A stretch of 6,827 nt of DNA from NCBI GenBank assembly GCA_027035825.1, contig JALVTX010000192.1, positions 1-6,827 of the forward strand, read 5' to 3'. The notes below the pieces were generated by a model. The model was not told the DNA's origin and did no database searches. It saw only the letters and a program-made list of their open reading frames with translations. How positions within the stretch are numbered: the stretch's first letter is position 1; each line of letters starts with the position of its first letter. The translations under genes were made by a program, and so were the position numbers. Below, piece after piece: positions 1-5,587 of the stretch. Source of the stretch: Mariprofundaceae bacterium. GTDB taxonomy: Bacteria > Pseudomonadota > Zetaproteobacteria > Mariprofundales > Mariprofundaceae.

Positions 1-1354
<1,354 letters not shown>

Positions 1355-1361
1355 GTAATCG

Positions 1362-1369
1362 TCCCCTTT
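1362..1369 (-). promoter_or_regulatory. tkt ribosome binding site
   Basis: Read on the minus strand this is AAAGGGGA, a purine-rich Shine-Dalgarno separated by 7 nt from the ATG at 1354. It supports the chosen tkt start. Confidence 0.7.
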
Positions 1370-1406
1370 GAGAAAATCCCTTTCGTGATGAAGGCTAAGA
1401 ATTCAA

Positions 1407-1414
1407 CCTATAAA
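1407..1414 (-). promoter_or_regulatory. Candidate -10 element of a tkt promoter
   Basis: Minus-strand sequence reads TTTATAGG, containing the overlapping hexamers TTTATA and TATAGG, in an AT-rich patch unusual for this GC-rich window. It would put a start point near 1400 and a leader of about 45 nt. At 17-bp spacing the -35 position reads CATAAT or AACATA, neither resembling TTGACA. This fits a promoter needing an activator bound just upstream, which is where the dyads at 1431-1450 lie. An alternative pair, TTGGAA (1420-1415) with TAGCCT (1397-1392), is weaker at the -10. Assigned by eye, not tested. Confidence 0.4.
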
Positions 1415-1430
1415 TTCCAATCAGCGGTCA

Positions 1431-1450
1431 TTATGTTTGACATAAATCAA
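1431..1450. promoter_or_regulatory. Overlapping dyads upstream of tkt: FNR/ANR-like box and LysR-type site
   Basis: Two inverted repeats overlap just after the glpX stop codon. Positions 1437-1450 read TTGAC-ATAA-ATCAA on the plus strand, matching the FNR/ANR-family box TTGAT-N4-ATCAA at 9 of 10 half-site positions. Positions 1431-1445 read TTATGT-TTG-ACATAA, a perfect 6-bp dyad containing a T-N11-A core, the pattern favoured by LysR-type regulators such as CbbR. The FNR-like box is centred at 1443.5, about 42 bp upstream of the start point implied by the -10 near 1407-1414, the class II activator position. The sequence cannot say which regulator family, if either, uses it. Confidence 0.45.
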
Positions 1451-1452
1451 GC

Positions 1453-2406
1453 TTATACATGCACCGTCGTCTGCACGTGACGGATGTTGCCGATGCCGCC
1501 ATCGAGCACCACGGTGTCGGTGGTCATGTACTTGCCGTAGGCGTCCGTGCCGGCCTTCACGTGCCTCACGTAGGCGCCGCTGGTGAGGCCGGTGGCGATG
1601 AACAGGCAGTCGTCGCTGGTCACCAGTTCGTCGCGCTCGATGATGCGGGTGGTGTCCAGACCTTCCTTCTTGCAGGCCTCGATCTCGAAATCCTTCTGTG
1701 GGGCCATGCGGCCGAACATCTCCGCGCCCATCGCGCGCGCCGCGCAGGCGGTGACGATGCCCTCCGGGGTGCCGCCGATGCCGAGCAGGGCGTCGCAACC
1801 CATGTTCAGGATGGCCTGGATGGCGCCGTTGACGTCGCCGTCCGTGGCCAGGCGCACCTTCGCGCCGCAACCGTAGATTTCCTTGAGCAGATCCTGGTGC
1901 CGGGGCTTGTCGAGCACGAACACCTTGACCTCGGTGATGTCCTTGCCCAGCACCTTGGCCAGTTGGGCCAGCCGATCCTTCACCGGAGCCTCGGGGTCAA
2001 TCTTGCCGCGGGCGGCCTTCGGGTACACCTGCTTGTCCATGTAGAAGCAGGAGCCCGGGCGATACATCGCGCCGGCCGGCGCCGCCGCCAGCGTGCAGAT
2101 GGAGCCGGGCATGTCCTTGGCGAACAGGTTCGTGCCCTCGATGGGATCCACCGCGATGTCCACTTCCAGGCCCTCGCCGGTGCCGACCTCCTCGCCGTCG
2201 TAGAGGGCCGGTGCCTCGTCCTTGGCACCCTCGCCGATGACCACCACGCCCTTCATGCGCACCTGGTTGATGCGCGCGCGCATGGCGTCCACGGCCAGGC
2301 CGTCGCCCTCGTCCTTGCGGCCGGAGCCCACCCACGGCGCGCAGGCGCGCGCGGCGGCCTCGCAGACCTCAACGAGGTCGATTTTCAGATCGGTGACCTT
2401 GCCCAT
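1453..2406 (-). CDS. glpX: Class II fructose-1,6-bisphosphatase (GlpX family)
   Basis: This cytoplasmic enzyme removes the C1 phosphate of fructose-1,6-bisphosphate in gluconeogenesis and, in autotrophs, in the Calvin cycle; some GlpX proteins also act on sedoheptulose-1,7-bisphosphate. The 317-aa product has normal length and an intact active site. Asp35, Glu59 (in VVIGEGAKDEAP), Asp87 and Glu90 (in VDPIEGTN) and Glu215 (in GGTPEG) each sit two residues after the E. coli GlpX ligands Asp33, Glu57, Asp85, Glu88 and Glu213. LDKPRHQD and a conserved TDGDV segment follow. The ATG at 2406 starts MGKVTDLKIDLVEVCEAAARA, the family N-terminus, and has a strong Shine-Dalgarno; the frame stays open further upstream only by overlapping the phosphatase gene. 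The TAA stop (1455-1453) is 98 bp from tkt, with no strong terminator between, so read-through is possible. Confidence 0.96.
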   Translation of the reverse strand: MGKVTDLKIDLVEVCEAAARACAPWVGSGRKDEGDGLAVDAMRARINQVRMKGVVVIGEGAKDEAPALYDGEEVGTGEGLEVDIAVDPIEGTNLFAKDMPGSICTLAAAPAGAMYRPGSCFYMDKQVYPKAARGKIDPEAPVKDRLAQLAKVLGKDITEVKVFVLDKPRHQDLLKEIYGCGAKVRLATDGDVNGAIQAILNMGCDALLGIGGTPEGIVTACAARAMGAEMFGRMAPQKDFEIEACKKEGLDTTRIIERDELVTSDDCLFIATGLTSGAYVRHVKAGTDAYGKYMTTDTVVLDGGIGNIRHVQTTVHV

Positions 2407-2410
2407 GCTT

Positions 2411-2419
2411 CTCCTCCCC
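2411..2419 (-). promoter_or_regulatory. glpX ribosome binding site
   Basis: Minus-strand GGGGAGGAG holds a perfect GGAGG core (2417-2413) with a 6-nt spacer to the ATG at 2406. It fixes the glpX start and argues against the longer reading frame. Confidence 0.85.
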
Positions 2420-2430
2420 AAACTGTCGGA

Positions 2431-2442
2431 ATTCACGTGAAT
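2431..2442. repeat. Perfect 12-bp palindrome in the glpX leader (candidate operator)
   Basis: ATTCACGTGAAT is its own reverse complement and lies 24 bp upstream of the glpX ATG, between the candidate -10 and the Shine-Dalgarno. A palindrome of this length is expected once or twice by chance in a window this size, but only rarely within a given 134-bp gap. No known operator consensus is recognised. It could be a repressor site, a weak leader hairpin, or chance. Confidence 0.3.
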
Positions 2443-2462
2443 ATCAGGATGGATCCGTCCCG

Positions 2463-2475
2463 CGCCGCAGCGGCG
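2463..2475. repeat. Short GC-rich dyad CGCCGC-A-GCGGCG
   Basis: A 6-bp inverted repeat around a single base, which as RNA would give about a 5-bp stem with a 3-nt loop in the glpX leader. Such dyads are common in GC-rich DNA; recorded because it would lie in the 5' untranslated region if transcription starts near 2479. Confidence 0.25.
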
Positions 2476-2485
2476 AGGGGCGCGC

Positions 2486-2491
2486 ATGATA
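2486..2491 (-). promoter_or_regulatory. Candidate -10 element of a glpX promoter
   Basis: Minus-strand TATCAT matches the sigma-70 -10 consensus TATAAT at 5 of 6 bases and would start transcription near 2479, leaving a leader of about 73 nt. The best -35 candidate, GTCGCA with an 18-bp spacer, matches TTGACA at only 3 of 6 positions, so the promoter is uncertain. Part of the proposed promoter overlaps the hairpin at 2500-2535. Confidence 0.3.
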
Positions 2492-2499
2492 GCCGAAAT

Positions 2500-2535
2500 C
2501 GCCGCCCGATGCGACACTGAATCCGGCGGGCGGCG
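2500..2535 (-). terminator. GC-rich hairpin after the IMPase-family gene, weak terminator or attenuator
   Basis: A perfect 9-bp inverted repeat, CGCCGCCCG and CGGGCGGCG, with an 18-nt loop begins just after the stop of the upstream phosphatase gene. In the minus-strand transcript the stem is followed by AUUUCGGC, which is not a real U-tract, so it is not a canonical intrinsic terminator. It could protect the 3' end of the mRNA, weaken read-through into glpX, or have no role. Confidence 0.35.
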
Positions 2536-2540
2536 CTCCG

Positions 2541-3383
2541 TCAGCTCCTCGGGCTGGTCATCAAGGCTCTCAACTCCTCGTGCAGGGCGGGGGAAACAGC
2601 GGCCAGGACGGGCGAGGCCAGTTCGTCGCGCGGGAAGAGCGGCCGGCCCTCGAAATCGCTGGTCATGCAGCCCGCCTCGGCGGCGATGAGCGCGCCAGCC
2701 GCGTAATCCCACAGCTTCTCGCCGCCGTGAATGATGAAGCGCGCGCGGCCCGCGGCGAGCCAGGCCCATTCCAGCGCGCAGGAGCCAATGTTGCGCAGGC
2801 TGCGGCAGAAGGGCGTGGCGGCCAGCCGGCTGGCCAGGGCTCCCGGCAGCCGCTTGAAGTCCAGGAAGCCGATGGCCTCGGCCAGCGGCTCGTTAGCTTC
2901 GGCGCGGATGGGCTGGCCGTTCAGCCACGCGCCGCGATGGGCCAGCGCCGAGAAGGTTTCTCCCCGCACGGGGTCGTGAATGACGCCGAGTACGGGCGCG
3001 CGTCGCCGCAGCAGCGCCAGGGAAATCGCGAAGCAGGGAAAGCCGGCGGCGAAGTTGCCGGTGCCGTCCAGCGGATCCAGGCACCAGACGCCTTCCGCAT
3101 GCCATGGGGTGGAAGGCTCCGCGATTTGCGCCGCCCCCGTTTCCTCGGGCATTTCCTCGGACAGGAGAGAAATGCCGGGCGTTAGCGCGGCCAGGCGACG
3201 TTGAAAGAAGTCTTGGCAGGCGAAATCGGTTTCGGTGACGATGGAGCCGTCCGGCTTGTCGCGCGATGCAACGGTTCCGCCCCGGAACGCGGGCAGCAGC
3301 AGGCTCTCGCCCGCTTCGCGGGCAAGCTGGACGACGGTTTCAAGCAGCTCCTGATCGGGTGCCGGGTCAAGCATGGCGCGCAT
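2541..3383 (-). CDS. Inositol-monophosphatase-family phosphatase (SuhB/CysQ-like), 280 aa
   Basis: A metal-dependent phosphomonoesterase of the IMPase superfamily, presumably cytoplasmic since no signal peptide is seen. All family signatures are present: K43-x-D45-GS-x-VT-x-x-D53; SEE at 75-77 carrying the metal-binding glutamate; motif WCLDPLDGTGNF with Asp103 and Asp106; and the C-terminal motif GEKLWDYAAGALIAAEAG with Asp226. Length is normal (260-280 aa). Substrate cannot be read from the motifs: inositol-1-phosphate, 3'-phosphoadenosine-5'-phosphate, histidinol-phosphate and sugar phosphates are all handled by relatives. It lies 134 bp upstream of glpX on the same strand, so sugar-phosphate metabolism is possible but unproven. 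The start is uncertain: ATG at 3383 is used, ATG at 3374 and TTG at 3410 are alternatives, and none has a convincing Shine-Dalgarno. Confidence 0.88.
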   Translation of the reverse strand: MRAMLDPAPDQELLETVVQLAREAGESLLLPAFRGGTVASRDKPDGSIVTETDFACQDFFQRRLAALTPGISLLSEEMPEETGAAQIAEPSTPWHAEGVWCLDPLDGTGNFAAGFPCFAISLALLRRRAPVLGVIHDPVRGETFSALAHRGAWLNGQPIRAEANEPLAEAIGFLDFKRLPGALASRLAATPFCRSLRNIGSCALEWAWLAAGRARFIIHGGEKLWDYAAGALIAAEAGCMTSDFEGRPLFPRDELASPVLAAVSPALHEELRALMTSPRS

Positions 3384-3487
3384 CGTGCCCGAGCGGCGAA
3401 GTTCGGGCAAATGTCGCTGGCGCTGATGCGGGCCGCGGTCATGGGTTTGCCTGGCGCGAGAGCCCGGTTGCGGGATCGGCGGACGGC

Positions 3488-3501
3488 GTGATAAAAGTCA
3501 C
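3488..3501. promoter_or_regulatory. Dyad GTGA-TAAAAG-TCAC, candidate operator
   Basis: A 4-bp inverted repeat around an A-rich centre, about 88 bp upstream of the proposed rightward start point. It has the length and layout of a FleQ-type box (GTCA-N-TAAAT-TGAC) but matches only about 9 of 13 specified positions, with inverted C/G in both half-sites. FleQ controls exopolysaccharide genes in response to c-di-GMP in pseudomonads, so the resemblance is worth noting beside BcsB-like genes, but it is weak. On the minus strand it includes TTTTAT, which might instead be part of a phosphatase promoter. Confidence 0.25.
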
Positions 3502-3541
3502 CATGCGCGGTGGGGGCGAAGGGGCATAGTTCGCGCCATTA

Positions 3542-3569
3542 TTGGCATATCAGTATATTAGCGTAGTAT
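3542..3569 (+). promoter_or_regulatory. Putative sigma-70 promoter for the BcsB-like genes
   Basis: TTGGCA (3542-3547) matches the -35 consensus at 5 of 6 bases. After a 16-bp spacer, TAGTAT (3564-3569) matches the -10 at 4 of 6. Transcription would start near 3576 and leave a leader of about 26 nt before the ATG at 3602. The element sits in the most AT-rich part of the divergent region. A TTG at 3542 also opens the reading frame, but it coincides with this -35 box and has no Shine-Dalgarno, which argues against using it as the start. Confidence 0.5.
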
Positions 3570-3588
3570 TCGACACCATGCGCGAAAT

Positions 3589-3598
3589 GGGGAGAGGG
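3589..3598 (+). promoter_or_regulatory. Ribosome binding site of the first BcsB-like gene
   Basis: GGGGAGAGGG ends 3 nt before the ATG at 3602, and its GGAG core (3591-3594) has a 7-nt spacer. It selects this ATG over the in-frame ATGs at 3578 and 3587 and gives the protein a clean signal peptide at its N-terminus. Confidence 0.7.
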
Positions 3599-3601
3599 CT
3601 C

Positions 3602-5584
3602 ATGTTGTACAGGAAATTCTGGATGGCCGGCGCGTTACTGCTGGCGATGGCCGCGGGCGGCGAGGCGTCCCGCGCCTTGGCGGCGGCTCCGGAGCCCTCC
3701 GTGTTTCTGGATTCCGGGCGCGCACTGGATCGTTTCGCCGATGGCGAAGTCATCGTGCTTCGCGGCGCGGCCGATGAGGCTGGCCTGAGTATTCCCTTGC
3801 CCCGGCGGGTGGCGTTGGAAAGCGCCCGGCTGGATTTGCGCTATGTGAATTCATCGGCGCTGGTGGCCTCGCGCTCGCAGCTTGTGGTGTTGCTGAACGG
3901 GCATGTGGTGGCGGAGACGCATCTCCAGCCCCGGCAGCCGCGCGGCGAGCTGAAGGCGAGCATTCCCGTCCGTTTCTTCAAGCCCGGTTTCAATCGCCTG
4001 AGCTTCCGCATCAGCCAGCACTATTCCGCCGGCGGGGGATGCGAGAATCCGGGCAGTCCCGAGTTGTGGACGCGCATTGACGCATCCCGTTCGCGTCTGA
4101 AGCTGAAGTTCCACAACGCCCGCATCCGCCCCTCGCTGGATGCGCTGCCCGCCCTGATGGACGGGCGCATCTGGGATCGGTATGACATCCAGTTGCTGAT
4201 GCCGGCGAAGGCCAGCCCCGCGCCGGGATTGCTGCACGCCGGCGCGCTGATTGCCCAGGGCGTGGCGCTGCAAACGCGCTACCTGCCCGTCCGCGTTCAT
4301 GCCGGGCGGGCCGCGCTGCGGCCGCGACCGCATGAGGGCTGGAAGCACCCCCGGCTTGGCGTGCCGCAACGCGGCATGGATGCCGTCTTGTTCGGCGTGT
4401 ACGGCGCGCTTCGGCCGCTTCTGGGCGACGCCTGGTTTGCCGGCCTGCGGGGCGATACGAGCATCTCCATCGAGCGCATGGATGGCGACCGGACGCGATT
4501 TTTGATGATCGTGGCGGGGCGGGACGAGGCCGCGCTTTCCCGCGCCGCGCATGATTTCGCGCGCCTTTCGGCCTGGCGGGATGGCAAGCCGGAATGGAGG
4601 CCGGACAAGGAAGGCGTGGTCGCGACATTCTCGCGGCTTGGCTTTGCTACATGGTCCATGCGCGGCATGCGCGGCCGCCGGGAGCTGCGTTTCTGGGTGT
4701 CGCCCACGCGCTTGGGCGACCCGGAGCGGGACATGGTGCTGGAGCTGCACATGAGCTATGGCGCGGGCGTCCGCGAGGATTCCGCCTTGAACGTGTTCGT
4801 GAACGGGCGTTTCCAGCAGGCCATCGCGCTGAATCATCCCGAGGGGCAGCAGTACCGGCACTACAAGGTGCGCGTGCCCATGAGCGCCCTGCGCGCGGGC
4901 GAGAACGTGGTGACCTTCGAGGGCATGCTCACCCCGCTGGTCACCGGCCAATGCGCCATGATTCAGACCGACCAGTTGAACCTGACCCTGTTTGACGACT
5001 CGCGCGCGTATCTCCCGGTGTCTGGCCGGGGGCTCGCGGCCGGGCCCGACCTGGCCCTGCTGGCGGGAGCCGGGTTCCCGTACGCGGCCGGCGATGAGGC
5101 GGATGACGATGCGGCGACGGGCGTGCTGCTGACCCGGCGCGCGGATGCGGACATCGGCGGCGTCTGGACGCTGTTGGCGCGCATCGCCCAGGTCGGACGA
5201 CGGATCGTGGATGCCAGGTTCGTGGACGGAAACGCGGCCAAGGGGATGAAACGGTTGATCGTGGCCGGAGCGAATCGCGATCTGGCCGGGACATGGTGGC
5301 GGGCATCGCCCTTGGGGCAGGGCGGCGCGGCCGCGGCGCTGCTGGTGTCCCCCGGGCGAGACAACGTGCTGGCGCAGTCCGTCTGGCATGGCGGCGTGCT
5401 GACGCTGGTTGGCGCGGCGTCGGGCATCGGCCTGGAAAAGGCGGTGTTTCAACTCGTCGGCTATGACCTCTGGGGTCAGCTTGATGGCAATGTGTTCGTC
5501 TGGGCCGCCGATCAAGCTCGGGCGAAGCGCCTGCATGGCCGGGCACTGCGCCTGACGCCATCGCCGCAAGCCGGCGGGAGGTGA
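3602..5584 (+). CDS. BcsB-family periplasmic protein, first paralog, lacks C-terminal membrane anchor
   Basis: A BcsB-family protein, the periplasmic partner of cellulose synthase BcsA that guides the emerging glucan. The usual annotation 'cyclic di-GMP-binding' is historical; in the solved complex the BcsA PilZ domain binds the nucleotide. Residues 1-27 form a signal peptide (YRK, hydrophobic core 7-18, ALA at 25-27). A first carbohydrate-binding-like domain holds NSSAL (83-87), SQLVVLLNG (92-100), C147 and W156. A flavodoxin-like region follows, then a second binding-like domain with YGAG-x-REDS (386-394), VNG (400-402) and C451, then a second flavodoxin-like region ending in LWGQLDGNVFVW. 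The two Cys are the only ones in the mature protein and sit at equivalent ends of the two binding-like domains. At 660 aa it is shorter than typical BcsB (about 750-800) because it ends right after the last domain in a charged tail with no transmembrane segment. No symbol is given because cellulose synthesis is unproven here. Confidence 0.88.
   Translation: MLYRKFWMAGALLLAMAAGGEASRALAAAPEPSVFLDSGRALDRFADGEVIVLRGAADEAGLSIPLPRRVALESARLDLRYVNSSALVASRSQLVVLLNGHVVAETHLQPRQPRGELKASIPVRFFKPGFNRLSFRISQHYSAGGGCENPGSPELWTRIDASRSRLKLKFHNARIRPSLDALPALMDGRIWDRYDIQLLMPAKASPAPGLLHAGALIAQGVALQTRYLPVRVHAGRAALRPRPHEGWKHPRLGVPQRGMDAVLFGVYGALRPLLGDAWFAGLRGDTSISIERMDGDRTRFLMIVAGRDEAALSRAAHDFARLSAWRDGKPEWRPDKEGVVATFSRLGFATWSMRGMRGRRELRFWVSPTRLGDPERDMVLELHMSYGAGVREDSALNVFVNGRFQQAIALNHPEGQQYRHYKVRVPMSALRAGENVVTFEGMLTPLVTGQCAMIQTDQLNLTLFDDSRAYLPVSGRGLAAGPDLALLAGAGFPYAAGDEADDDAATGVLLTRRADADIGGVWTLLARIAQVGRRIVDARFVDGNAAKGMKRLIVAGANRDLAGTWWRASPLGQGGAAAALLVSPGRDNVLAQSVWHGGVLTLVGAASGIGLEKAVFQLVGYDLWGQLDGNVFVWAADQARAKRLHGRALRLTPSPQAGGR
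5576..5584 (+). promoter_or_regulatory. Shine-Dalgarno overlapping the stop of the first BcsB-like gene
   Basis: GGGAGGTGA is close to the full complement of the 16S rRNA 3' end, and its last three bases are the TGA stop of the upstream gene. The GGAGG core has a 6-nt spacer to the ATG at 5588. This indicates translational coupling and near-equal synthesis of the two proteins. Confidence 0.85.
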
Positions 5585-5587
5585 GCC

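Larger units (their letters stand above)
3384..3601. other. Divergent intergenic region between the phosphatase and BcsB-like genes
   Basis: This 218-bp stretch separates leftward and rightward transcription and is the longest gene-free segment of the window. Its phosphatase-proximal part is GC-rich with no convincing promoter. Its right end turns AT-rich and holds a plausible rightward promoter (3542-3569) and a 14-bp dyad (3488-3501). Short open frames crossing it on both strands lack recognisable domains and ribosome binding sites. Confidence 0.7.

Noticed and set aside
1459..2520. 353-codon open frame on the plus strand opposite glpX
   Set aside because: It mirrors glpX, has a His/Ala/Gly/Val-rich composition typical of an antisense shadow, and has no recognisable motif.
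2407..2769. N-terminal extension of the glpX reading frame, up to 438 residues in total
   Set aside because: The extension overlaps the phosphatase gene and has no similarity to GlpX N-termini. The ATG at 2406 has a strong Shine-Dalgarno and the family N-terminus.
3384..3442. ATG at 3442 as start of a separate minus-strand gene overlapping the phosphatase
   Set aside because: It is in a different frame from the phosphatase, yields an 86-residue Arg/Pro/Ser/Cys-rich product without motifs, and is only an overlapping frame.
3542..3601. 20-residue N-terminal extension of the first BcsB-like protein from a TTG
   Set aside because: The TTG coincides with a good -35 box, there is no Shine-Dalgarno before it, and the extension would bury the signal peptide.
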